DNA from: SVFI01 sp964519385 | GTDB lineage: Bacteria; Bacillota; Clostridia; Lachnospirales; Lachnospiraceae | Direction of reading: 5' to 3' | Length of the DNA stretch: 64,000 nucleotides | Assembly: GCA_964519385.1 (NCBI GenBank) | Contig: CAZFLR010000004.1 | Location: forward strand, 49,008 to 113,007 | Shown here: positions 17,427-25,458 of the stretch, piece after piece | Numbering within the stretch: the stretch's first letter is position 1 | Layout: the number at the start of each line of letters is the position of its first letter | Position numbers and translations under genes: made by a program | Notes under the pieces: model-generated | Seen by the model: the letters and a program-made list of their open reading frames with translations, nothing else | What the model was told of the DNA's origin: nothing | Databases searched by the model: none

Positions 17427-18191
17427 TCATATCATCTGATTTATGATTGCAGCCACAAGCATCATGGCTCCCTCGCTCAGCAGTACAAACCAGCCTGCTG
17501 TATCTCCCGTGATTCCGCCAAGCTCTTTTTTTGTCCTGCGGTAATATCCGAGAAAGGCAACAAGCGCGGCTGATGCCACAAGTATGCCCGCACGCGGAGC
17601 TTGGAGAACCATATAGGCGATGCATGCCAGTCCCTGAAAACACAGTGTCCACTTCACAGCCTTCCTTCCGGCACTGTCCGCAAAAAGGAATAGCATTCCT
17701 CCTTCTTTTGCCGGCGGAAAAGAGACAACACTCAGTCCGCTGAGACACCTTGAGAGAAAAAATCCGGCGCACACAAGCTTCAGTAAAGCCGTATCCGTCA
17801 CTTCGGAAAATGCCCCCAGATAAAGCATTCCGTACACAGCAAGCATGATAACCGAAAAAGCACCGATATGCGGGTCCTTTAATATTTCCAGTTTTTCCTC
17901 CTTCGTCCGGTAGGAATGAAATGCATCCATAGTATCCATAAATCCGTCCGCATGAAATCCGCCCGTTATAATAAGAGGAATGGCACCTCCTATCAGTATG
18001 CGACAAATTTCTCCGACTCCGATGCAGTCGCACAACCGGCTCCAGCCAAACAGGCATATACCGATTACGGCTCCTATCCACGGAAAAAAGCAGAGCATAT
18101 ATTTCATATCCTCATCCTTCCACTCAAACTGCGGAACCGGAATTTTGGAATAAATAGAAAATGCAATCATCAGTGATTTTAAAATATGCAT
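17427..18191 (-). CDS. cobS: Adenosylcobinamide-GDP ribazoletransferase (cobalamin synthase)
   Basis: Membrane enzyme that joins alpha-ribazole (phosphate) to adenosylcobinamide-GDP. 254 residues with six or more membrane segments. The signature acidic motif GGFHADGFMDTMDAF (about 77-91) binds divalent metal, and MLCFFPWIGAVIG comes before it. GGAGG precedes ATG 18191. The 13-base overlap with cobU and the overlap with the cobU-like gene show tight coupling of loop-assembly genes. Confidence 0.95.
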   Translation of the reverse strand: MHILKSLMIAFSIYSKIPVPQFEWKDEDMKYMLCFFPWIGAVIGICLFGWSRLCDCIGVGEICRILIGGAIPLIITGGFHADGFMDTMDAFHSYRTKEEKLEILKDPHIGAFSVIMLAVYGMLYLGAFSEVTDTALLKLVCAGFFLSRCLSGLSVVSFPPAKEGGMLFLFADSAGRKAVKWTLCFQGLACIAYMVLQAPRAGILVASAALVAFLGYYRRTKKELGGITGDTAGWFVLLSEGAMMLVAAIINQMI

Positions 18192-18754
18192 TCTTTTCCT
18201 CCCTTTCCGCTGCCGTCATCCGCGCCCTTAATCACAAGCGGAATACCGACAACCACCTCTATTACCGTATCTGCCATATCTGCCAGCTTCTCATTGATAC
18301 TTCCCATGGCGCGGATGTACTCCGTTGTCGCCGTATCATAAACCTTTCCGTCCTCAAAAACGTTGTTGCTCACAATCACAAGCCGGGACACTCTCCGGCC
18401 AAGGCTCTCTATCCCGTCCGCAATTTTTGCTGTGACAGCCTCTTTTGTCTCCGGTGTTTCACCGGAAAACATCTCATTCGCCGTAAGGTTCGAGACACAC
18501 TCCAGCAACGCCGTCACCTCTGCCCCCTCCATCTTCTCTGCTGCCCTCTCGATATCCGCCGGCTGCTCGATGGTCACAAATCCCTTACCGCCGCGCAGCC
18601 TCCGGTGACGATTTACTTTTTCTCTGCTCTCAGCGTCATAAACCTGCATGGTCGCTATATAATATTTTTTTCTGTCCTCTGAAACGGAGAGATGATAGTC
18701 CTCTGCAAAGGCCGATTTACCGCTTCCGCTTCCACCGATAATCAACGTCATCAT
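18179..18754 (-). CDS. cobU: Adenosylcobinamide kinase / guanylyltransferase
   Basis: Phosphorylates adenosylcobinamide and transfers GMP from GTP. 191 residues. The P-loop IIGGSGSGKSAFAE is at about 5-18, and the HRRLR segment that should hold the guanylated His is at about 53-57. The segment that in most CobU proteins reads VSNEVG is VSNNVF here, and a small domain follows with EYIRAMGSINEKLA. The start overlaps the cobT stop (ATGA). The substitution in the NEVG motif, together with the neighbouring short CobU-like gene that keeps it, is notable. Confidence 0.9.
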   Translation of the reverse strand: MMTLIIGGSGSGKSAFAEDYHLSVSEDRKKYYIATMQVYDAESREKVNRHRRLRGGKGFVTIEQPADIERAAEKMEGAEVTALLECVSNLTANEMFSGETPETKEAVTAKIADGIESLGRRVSRLVIVSNNVFEDGKVYDTATTEYIRAMGSINEKLADMADTVIEVVVGIPLVIKGADDGSGKGGKECIF

Positions 18755-19851
18755 TTTTCTGAAAGCCTTTCGTATTGTTCTATTTTTATATCCGAAAAGG
18801 TCGTTCTGTCCCGGTATACACCAAGAGCCATATCAAGCAGCGCAAACATCATAACGGCTCCGCTGCCTTCCCCAAGTGCCATCCCTGCATCAATCACAGG
18901 CTGCATTCCCAATGCATCTGCCAGCTTTTTTGCCGCCGGCTCTCTTCCGATATGCGAAGGAATCAGATAATCCACGGTTCCCGGCACCAGTCGCTCTGCC
19001 AGCAGTGCTGCCGTCATGCTGATGACTCCGTCAAGAACCACCGGTATATGATACAGGGCACCACCGATACACACTCCGGCAAGACCGGCGATATCAAGCC
19101 CTCCGACCGTTTCCAGTATCCGCAGAGGCTTTGCCTCTCTCAGCCCGTACTTCTCTATGGCTTCTGCGATAATTCTCTGCTTTTTTTCAAGCTTTGCATC
19201 ACACAGGCCAGCCCCTCTTCCCGTGACCTCACAGGCCTCGCAGCCAAGCAGGGCTGCAGCGACCGCGCTGCTTGTAGTTGTGTTGCCGATTCCCATTTCT
19301 CCCGTAGCAAGAATACGATATCCCTTTTCTCTACAGTCTGCTGCCAAATCAATTCCGGAAAAAACTGCCCGGAGTGCTTCTGCCTCCGTCATGGCAGGTT
19401 CGCATCTGAAATTTTTTGTTCCGGGCATGACCTTCCTATCCAGAACACCCAGAATATGCTCTCTGCAATTCATTCCTATATCCACCGGAATCGTATCTGC
19501 GTTGGCGATTTTCGCCATTTTTCCTACAGAAGACTTCTCAGCCGCCATATTTTTTGCAACCGCCAGCGTTACTTCCTGACCTGACTGGCTGATTCCCTCA
19601 CTGACAATTCCGTTATCCGCACACATGATAATGACTGCCTTCTTTGAAATATCAATTTCCTCCGTCTCAAGAACGGCTCCTATCTGTGCTATGATGGTCT
19701 CGAATCGGCCGAGACCGTCAATCGGCTTTGCCACACAGTCAAAATTGTACAATACCTTTTTTCGTATGTCTTCATCCAGAGCCTTCACCGTAAGCTTACT
19801 AAGGTCATCCTTTGTTTTTTTATTCAAGACGGGCTTCTCTGAGCATTCCAT
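18751..19851 (-). CDS. cobT: Nicotinate-nucleotide-dimethylbenzimidazole phosphoribosyltransferase
   Basis: Activates the lower-ligand base by forming alpha-ribazole phosphate from nicotinate mononucleotide. 366 residues with DGLGRFETIIAQIG (about 45-58), MCADNGIVSEGISQSGQEVT (about 75-94), GEMGIGNTTTSSAVAAALLG and IPSHIGREPAAKKL. The last part GMALGEGSGAVMMFALLDMA is also typical. The ATG at 19851 overlaps cbiP by 32 bases. Which base it activates is not visible, and no bluB or bza genes are nearby. Confidence 0.95.
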   Translation of the reverse strand: MECSEKPVLNKKTKDDLSKLTVKALDEDIRKKVLYNFDCVAKPIDGLGRFETIIAQIGAVLETEEIDISKKAVIIMCADNGIVSEGISQSGQEVTLAVAKNMAAEKSSVGKMAKIANADTIPVDIGMNCREHILGVLDRKVMPGTKNFRCEPAMTEAEALRAVFSGIDLAADCREKGYRILATGEMGIGNTTTSSAVAAALLGCEACEVTGRGAGLCDAKLEKKQRIIAEAIEKYGLREAKPLRILETVGGLDIAGLAGVCIGGALYHIPVVLDGVISMTAALLAERLVPGTVDYLIPSHIGREPAAKKLADALGMQPVIDAGMALGEGSGAVMMFALLDMALGVYRDRTTFSDIKIEQYERLSEK

Positions 19852-21310
19852 AGATTTCCTCCATATCCAGATACTCTCTCAGTGTATCTGCCAGCTTATC
19901 ATACTGTTTTTCTTTAAAAGTGCGATAGTCTTCAAATGCGCCGTTTTCCATCACGATACCCTTTTTCTCCGCCAAAGCCTCTATCACCGCGGACGCAATT
20001 TCCCCTTTATCAAAAATCCCATGCACATAGGTTCCGTATATATCCTTCCCTGCACCGGACACAATGGTACCCGTTTCCCCGGTCTGTTCCCCGGCTTCTG
20101 ACGAATAACCGGTTTCTCCCATGTGAATCTCGTACCCGACATAGGACATCCCGGACAGTGGGAAAAAAATTCCCTCCACCTTCTTAAGAGTGCCCTCTGT
20201 CTGCATTCTTTTTTTCTCCGCCTGCAGCTTTGTAACGACCGGAAGCAGCTCCATTCCTCTAAGAACACCCCCTTCTTCCACACCTTCCGTGTCGGTAATC
20301 ACTTCCCCAAGCATCTGATATCCGCCACAGATACCCCAGATTGGAACGTCTCCTGCGAGTTTTTTCACCGCCCCCTCAAGTCCGTTCTGACGCATCCACT
20401 TTAGGTCACCCATTGTATTTTTGCTTCCGGGCAATATCACCATATCGGGATGATGCAGTTCCTCTGCCGTCGTCACGTAACGCACCGATACCTCTTTCCT
20501 CTGCTCAAACACATTAAAATCCGTAAAATTCGATATCCTCGGATATTTTATGACAGCAATGTCAATACAGCCTTCTTCCTTTTTGTCGAAACGACCGGTC
20601 AGGCTGTCCTCATCCTCAAGTGACAGCTCCATATACGGAACAACTCCTCTCACCGAAACGCGCCCCATTTCTTCAAGCATCTCTATCCCTGAATCCAGTA
20701 TTGTCCGGTCTCCTCTGAACTTATTGATAATAAGCCCCTCTACCCTCGCTTTTTCTTCCTTGGTAAGCAGCATGAGGGTTCCCAGAAGCTGTGCAAAAAC
20801 TCCGCCCCTGTCAATGTCCCCGACAAGGAGCACCGGGGCATCCACCAGCTCTGCCATTCCCATATTTACGATATCATTCTCTCTGAGATTTATTTCCGCC
20901 GGACTTCCGGCTCCTTCGATGACAATGATATCCGCATACTCTTCCAGCTTTGCAAACGCCTTTTTTATATCGGAAACCAGCCCTTTTTTGTAGGAAAAAT
21001 AATCTCTCGCACTCATATTTCCGATTACTTCGCCGTTGACAATTACCTGTGAACCTGTATGATTGGTCGGCTTTAACAAAATGGGATTCATGCAGACCAT
21101 CGGCTTTATGCCTGCTGCCTCTGCCTGCATAACCTGTGCACGTCCCATCTCCAGCCCCTCTTCCGTAATAAAGGAATTGAGTGCCATATTCTGGGATTTA
21201 AACGGAGCCACCCTGTAGCCGTCCTGCTTCATAATCCTGCAAAGTCCGGCCACAAGCAAGCTTTTCCCGGCATTTGACATTGTTCCCTGAATCATAATTA
21301 CCTTAGCCAT
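19820..21310 (-). CDS. cbiP: Cobyric acid synthase
   Basis: Amidates the b, d, e and g side chains of adenosylcobyrinate diamide using glutamine and ATP. The N-terminal domain starts MAKVIMIQGTMSNAGKS, the family P-loop-like segment, followed by PFKSQNMALNSFI. The C-terminal amidotransferase domain contains IWGICGGYQMLG with the nucleophile Cys, and a late YGTYVHGIFD. 496 residues from ATG 21310; TTG 21319 is possible but too close to the AAGGG ribosome site. It follows the ABC ATPase by a single base. Confidence 0.96.
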   Translation of the reverse strand: MAKVIMIQGTMSNAGKSLLVAGLCRIMKQDGYRVAPFKSQNMALNSFITEEGLEMGRAQVMQAEAAGIKPMVCMNPILLKPTNHTGSQVIVNGEVIGNMSARDYFSYKKGLVSDIKKAFAKLEEYADIIVIEGAGSPAEINLRENDIVNMGMAELVDAPVLLVGDIDRGGVFAQLLGTLMLLTKEEKARVEGLIINKFRGDRTILDSGIEMLEEMGRVSVRGVVPYMELSLEDEDSLTGRFDKKEEGCIDIAVIKYPRISNFTDFNVFEQRKEVSVRYVTTAEELHHPDMVILPGSKNTMGDLKWMRQNGLEGAVKKLAGDVPIWGICGGYQMLGEVITDTEGVEEGGVLRGMELLPVVTKLQAEKKRMQTEGTLKKVEGIFFPLSGMSYVGYEIHMGETGYSSEAGEQTGETGTIVSGAGKDIYGTYVHGIFDKGEIASAVIEALAEKKGIVMENGAFEDYRTFKEKQYDKLADTLREYLDMEEIYGMLREARLE

Positions 21311-21311
21311 A

Positions 21312-22427
21312 CTAACCAAGCCCTTCCTGTCCGTTCTCTGTCATTTTTCCGCTTCTAAGCGCGTATTCATAAAGCTCTTTGTTTGCACTCTCGAAACTTC
21401 CGAATTCTTTTCTGGTGCAAATTACTCTGCTGCAGGAATCCATTGCCCGTTTCGCCTTCTCCAGCACAGCATTTTCCACAGGCTCAAACGCCCTTGTACA
21501 AATCACCTCGGCTGCCAGTGCTCCGGCAACCGGAAAATCAAGGTCATTTTCACTGATGATGCCTGTAATAAAAGCTTTTCCTTCCCTCTGCAGCCTGCGA
21601 TAGGTATTTCTTCCGCTTCCCGCACCCGCTATCACGAATATGTCAGCCTTTCCCGCCGGCGGCTTAAGCTCCAAATTTCCGTTTGTTTCATCGAAGCTCC
21701 CCTCATCTATTTTGAAAAGTCCGTTAAGATAGCCCGGCTGAAAGATTTCTTCCGCTGTTCCGAAGCGTTCCACACGATTATCTCCGATACATAAAATCCG
21801 GTCGGAAACTCTCTGTGCCAGCTCCAGTTCATGAATTGACATGATGACGGTCAGTCCCTTTTTGCTGCGAAGCTCCTGTAACAGGGATAAAAATTCCAAT
21901 TTGTATTTCACGTCCAGAAAGGAGGTCGGCTCATCCAGAATAATTATCTCCGGTTCCTGCGCGATTGCCCTTGCAAGCATGACTCTCTGCCTTTGTCCGT
22001 CGCTGATTTTTGTAAAGTCCCGGTCTCTGATTTCTGTCACATGAACAAGCTCCATTGCTTCCTGCACACGGGCGTTGTCCTCTTTGGACAGAATTCCGAA
22101 ATATCCGGTATACGGATATCTTCCCGTAGCAACGACATCCTCACAGGTCATCAGCTCAGTTCTGAGCTTTTGGGTAAATACCACCGCCATTTTCCGTGAT
22201 AGCTCTTCGCCCGGCATCCGCGCTATCTCTTTCATATCCAGATATAACACTCCATCCAGCAGCTTAAGCTGTCTTGCAATGCTCTTTAGTATGGTGGATT
22301 TTCCTGCTCCGTTCGGGCCGATGATTGTCAGTATTTCTCCTTTGTTGAGTCCTATTTCTATCTGCTCAATCAGAGGTTTTCCCTGATACCCCACACTCAT
22401 TTTCTCTGTCTTAAAATAGTAATCCAT
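21312..22427 (-). CDS. btuD: ABC transporter ATP-binding protein with C-terminal extension (BtuD-like)
   Basis: ATPase of a type II importer for corrinoids or a related tetrapyrrole. Walker A is GPNGAGKST (about 37-45), the signature region ISDGQRQRVMLARAIA, Walker B IIILDEPTSFLDVK, and the switch His in SIHELELAQ. The core ends near residue 245. About 125 further residues follow (ADIFVIAGAGSGRNTYRRLQ; ARAFEPVE-like segment read here as TRAFEPVENAVLEK), forming an extra alpha/beta domain absent from ordinary BtuD. The TAATG overlap with the permease gene couples the two. Confidence 0.9.
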   Translation of the reverse strand: MDYYFKTEKMSVGYQGKPLIEQIEIGLNKGEILTIIGPNGAGKSTILKSIARQLKLLDGVLYLDMKEIARMPGEELSRKMAVVFTQKLRTELMTCEDVVATGRYPYTGYFGILSKEDNARVQEAMELVHVTEIRDRDFTKISDGQRQRVMLARAIAQEPEIIILDEPTSFLDVKYKLEFLSLLQELRSKKGLTVIMSIHELELAQRVSDRILCIGDNRVERFGTAEEIFQPGYLNGLFKIDEGSFDETNGNLELKPPAGKADIFVIAGAGSGRNTYRRLQREGKAFITGIISENDLDFPVAGALAAEVICTRAFEPVENAVLEKAKRAMDSCSRVICTRKEFGSFESANKELYEYALRSGKMTENGQEGLG

Positions 22428-23455
22428 TACGCGGTCCTCTCTTTTCTATGTGTCGCCATTACCCACAGGACAACCGGTGCACCGAAGATAGCCGTGACCG
22501 TGCTGATACTGAGCTCTGTCGGTGCAAGCAGCGTTCTGGCCAGTAAATCGCAAAACAGACAAAATACACTTCCGCCCAAGAAACAGGCCGGTATCATCAC
22601 GAGCGGAACCTCTGTACCCAGCATTTTTTTAATCAGATGAGGTGTTGCAATTCCAACGAATGAAATCGGTCCGGCAAAGGCTACTATACATGCAGATAAG
22701 ATACTGGATAAAATCACAAGACTCACTCGGAGCAGTCGGATGTTCACCCCCATATTTCCGGCATAGACCTCTCCGAGACGATACGCCCCGAGGGGCTTTG
22801 ACAGAAGAAAAACCGCTACAAAGGTCACGATGACAACCACTGCCATAACTTTTACATTCTCCCATGTCATTCCTGAAAAGCTTCCCTGCGACCAGTTGTG
22901 AAGATTTACCACATCCGCGTCCTCCGCAAAGGTTACCACAAGCTCAGTGACCGCCGAGCAGATATAGCCAATCATAACACCGCTGACAATCAGCATGGAC
23001 ATTCCCCGAACTCTGCGAGAGAGAAGAAGCACAAATCCCATCGAACACATGGCACCCACGAAGGCTGCCAATATCATGTCTGCAGAGGTCACTTTCACGG
23101 AATGTCCCATGAGAAATACCATGACCAGCGCCACCGTCATTTTGGCCCCGGAAGAAATACCGAGAACAAAAGGTCCGGCTATCGGATTATGGAAAAAGGT
23201 CTGCAGAAGATAGCCTGCCAGTGCCAATGCTCCGCCGAGAAGTATCACTGACAGTATTCTCGGCAGGCGGATATCCCACAGAACTCTCGCAACGGTATCC
23301 TTACTGTCAGGAGCCAAGAGAGAATGCCGGATATCATGCAGCGTAATATTCACACTGCCGATACAAATATTCAGGGCAGCCAGTATCAGGATACCTGCGC
23401 CCAGCAATATAAATGCTGTAATATACCTGTATTTTCTTCCTTTCTGCATTGTCAC
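22427..23455 (-). CDS. btuC: ABC transporter permease, BtuC/FecCD family
   Basis: Inner-membrane permease with about ten hydrophobic segments. Family motifs include RLPRILSVILLGGALALAG (about 66-84), NPIAGPFVLGISSGAK and FAGPISFVGIATPHL near the C-terminus, the last forming the contact with the ATPase. About 342 residues. The frame opens at TTG 23461; GTG 23455 sits best relative to AAAGG, and ATG 23449 is also possible. Corrinoid uptake is inferred from the riboswitch and neighbours; haem or siderophore transport uses the same family. Confidence 0.9.
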   Translation of the reverse strand: MTMQKGRKYRYITAFILLGAGILILAALNICIGSVNITLHDIRHSLLAPDSKDTVARVLWDIRLPRILSVILLGGALALAGYLLQTFFHNPIAGPFVLGISSGAKMTVALVMVFLMGHSVKVTSADMILAAFVGAMCSMGFVLLLSRRVRGMSMLIVSGVMIGYICSAVTELVVTFAEDADVVNLHNWSQGSFSGMTWENVKVMAVVVIVTFVAVFLLSKPLGAYRLGEVYAGNMGVNIRLLRVSLVILSSILSACIVAFAGPISFVGIATPHLIKKMLGTEVPLVMIPACFLGGSVFCLFCDLLARTLLAPTELSISTVTAIFGAPVVLWVMATHRKERTA

Positions 23456-23470
23456 TACCAAACCTTTCCT

Positions 23471-24634
23471 TTATTTCAGCCGGAAAAGATAATGCATATC
23501 ATCCTCTCCGTCTCCTGTAATCATGGCATGCATGTCCTCCATTAAATATCCGATGGACAGGGACTGCTGGTACATGTCGTTGGTCGTACACCAGACATTT
23601 CCCTCCTTCACCGCCTTGAAGTCCGCCAGAAGCTCACATTTATCCAGCAGCTCCTCCATATCTGCCACTCCTCCGTCAATGGAACTGTTATAAATCAGAA
23701 AATCCACATCCTTTGCACCATTATAAAACTCCTCCACCTGCATATTCATGGTGGAACGTTTTGTCTGTGCATCGCCAAGCTTTTCAAAAATGTATTTTCC
23801 GCCTGCAAGCTCTATCATCTTCGGTATATAATCTGAAGTCTGTCTCACCTGCACGAGTCCGTTGGAGGTTATGAAAAAGAATGCTACGCTCCGGTGCGTG
23901 TTTTCGTCTTCCGAGATTCTGTCTAAAATTTCTGTCTGCTCCCGGAATATCTCAGATGCCTCTTCTTCCTTTCCCAGCAGAGCACCAAAAAATTTTATCC
24001 ACTCCACTCTGCCGAGAGGATGTGACTCATAGCTGGAATATTCAATCATGACAGGAATGTCAAATTCTTCGAGTTTTTCAACAACCTGCGGCGAGTGGGT
24101 AATCATTCGGTTTTCGATTGCCAGTGAGCAGTCCTGAGAAACAAGCAGTTCATAATCCGGCTTGCTGTACTTGCCCGCATAGGAAATATCTCCCCTTGCC
24201 ATGGCCTCCTTTGCTTCCTGCACGTACCAGTTTTCTTCTTTTTGTCCCGAAAAAGAAATCGCGTCCAGTGCATCGAGCTCGCTAAACATATCCATCACCG
24301 CCGAAGCCACCAGATACAAATCCTTCACCGGTCGCCTGAGTACCACAATATCCTCATCCAAATCTGTCGGAATTTCTCCGTTTTCCGGTACAACCAGAAA
24401 TCTTTGTCCGTCTATTGTCGTTGTCAGCATGGTGTAACCGTCCTTGTAATAATCCACTTGAAAATTCTCGGCATATTGAAGCTCCATGCTGTCCTCATAA
24501 ACGAGTCTGTATTCTTTTTTTCCATTTTGTAAATTATCTGTATAATCGGAAGAAGGACTGCCACAGCCACACGGCCCCAGCAGTCCTATCAAAAGCAGAC
24601 ATATTGCAATGATTGTCTTTTTTCTTCTTCGCAT
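23471..24634 (-). CDS. btuF: ABC transporter substrate-binding lipoprotein (BtuF-like)
   Basis: Class III periplasmic-binding-type protein of 387 residues. The N-terminus has a basic start (MRRRKKT), a hydrophobic stretch and a lipobox around LLGPCGC, so it should be anchored outside the membrane. The two-lobe architecture with a long linking helix is suggested by the segment SGQKEENWYVQEAKEAM, then YELLVSQDCSLAIENRM, IPVMIEYSSYESHPLGRVEW, and KAVKEGNVWCT in the C-lobe. It delivers substrate to the permease and ATPase downstream. Likely substrate is a corrinoid or a precursor tetrapyrrole. Confidence 0.87.
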   Translation of the reverse strand: MRRRKKTIIAICLLLIGLLGPCGCGSPSSDYTDNLQNGKKEYRLVYEDSMELQYAENFQVDYYKDGYTMLTTTIDGQRFLVVPENGEIPTDLDEDIVVLRRPVKDLYLVASAVMDMFSELDALDAISFSGQKEENWYVQEAKEAMARGDISYAGKYSKPDYELLVSQDCSLAIENRMITHSPQVVEKLEEFDIPVMIEYSSYESHPLGRVEWIKFFGALLGKEEEASEIFREQTEILDRISEDENTHRSVAFFFITSNGLVQVRQTSDYIPKMIELAGGKYIFEKLGDAQTKRSTMNMQVEEFYNGAKDVDFLIYNSSIDGGVADMEELLDKCELLADFKAVKEGNVWCTTNDMYQQSLSIGYLMEDMHAMITGDGEDDMHYLFRLK

Positions 24635-24647
24635 TTTCCGGTACCTC

Positions 24648-25448
24648 TTATTCTGCTTCTTTCATTGTATCAGAATGAAATGTAAGAGTATACTCTATTT
24701 CATGTGGTGTGCTCATTGCCACTGTATCGGCAATCACATCCATCGGTTCATCGAAGCTTTCAACCGGAATGTTAAAAACGGAATTCCCCTCTGTATTTAC
24801 CGGCAAATACTTTTCGCCATCCACAAGCATATAGTCATAATTCGGGCTGCTCCACTGTATTGTTGCAACCGCAACTCCCTCACTCACAACCACAGCTGCC
24901 GGAGAGATAATCTCCGCTCTTCCGCTTCCGCCCTCAAGCGTAAGCTCCACCGTATAGCTTCCGTCCTCTGCTTCCTGCTCAAGAGGCACAGGATTGGAAA
25001 CCATAACCTTGTGGTCATACCATTTTCCCTTTGTTCCAATCAGGGCAACATCAAATTCTTCACCCAGCACACTGACAGGTATGTCATAACCATGGACCTC
25101 ATCTGTCCAGCCGTCGCTGTAGGTAAGCGTATCCACCGTCGGGTTCAAAAGCTCTGCCCCGTCTTTTACAGCATCTTCCGCAAGTCCGACATAAAGGTTC
25201 ACAATATTCTTTGAAGGTAGAGCAACGTGAATTGTCATTTCGCCGTTCTCCACCGTCAGTGTTCCCTTGTCCTCATAAGCTTCATTTACGCGAAACATGG
25301 AACTGTCCGTATGAAATTCTGCCTGATATACTCCGTCCGGCAGGACAGCAGCCGAAGCCGTCTGTCCACTACCTTCCGCCCGGCATCCGCCGAGCAGAAG
25401 GCATACCAGCAATAAGCTTATTAATACCGTACTCCGTTTTTTCTTCAT
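24648..25448 (-). CDS. Lipoprotein with two NEAT-like domains
   Basis: A 266-residue exported protein: lipobox LLLGGC at about 17-22, then two repeats of a beta-rich module. Module 1 (about 38-155) runs from DGVYQAEFHTDSSMFRVNEA to GTKGKWYDHKVMVSNP; module 2 (about 160-262) runs from DGSYTVELTLEGGSGRAEI through SSPNYDYMLVDGEKYLPV to HEIEYTLTFHSD. The DGxY start and strand pattern resemble NEAT domains, which bind haem at the Gram-positive surface; true membership is not proven. Between the CbiK lipoprotein and the binding protein, it may capture or hand over a tetrapyrrole. Confidence 0.7.
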   Translation of the reverse strand: MKKKRSTVLISLLLVCLLLGGCRAEGSGQTASAAVLPDGVYQAEFHTDSSMFRVNEAYEDKGTLTVENGEMTIHVALPSKNIVNLYVGLAEDAVKDGAELLNPTVDTLTYSDGWTDEVHGYDIPVSVLGEEFDVALIGTKGKWYDHKVMVSNPVPLEQEAEDGSYTVELTLEGGSGRAEIISPAAVVVSEGVAVATIQWSSPNYDYMLVDGEKYLPVNTEGNSVFNIPVESFDEPMDVIADTVAMSTPHEIEYTLTFHSDTMKEAE

Positions 25449-25458
25449 TTATAATCCT

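Noticed and set aside
17035..18081. 348-codon minus-strand frame covering cobS
   Set aside because: Only its last 126 codons encode a CobU-like protein; the upstream part is cobS read in the wrong phase. The real start is at 17415 behind GGAGG.
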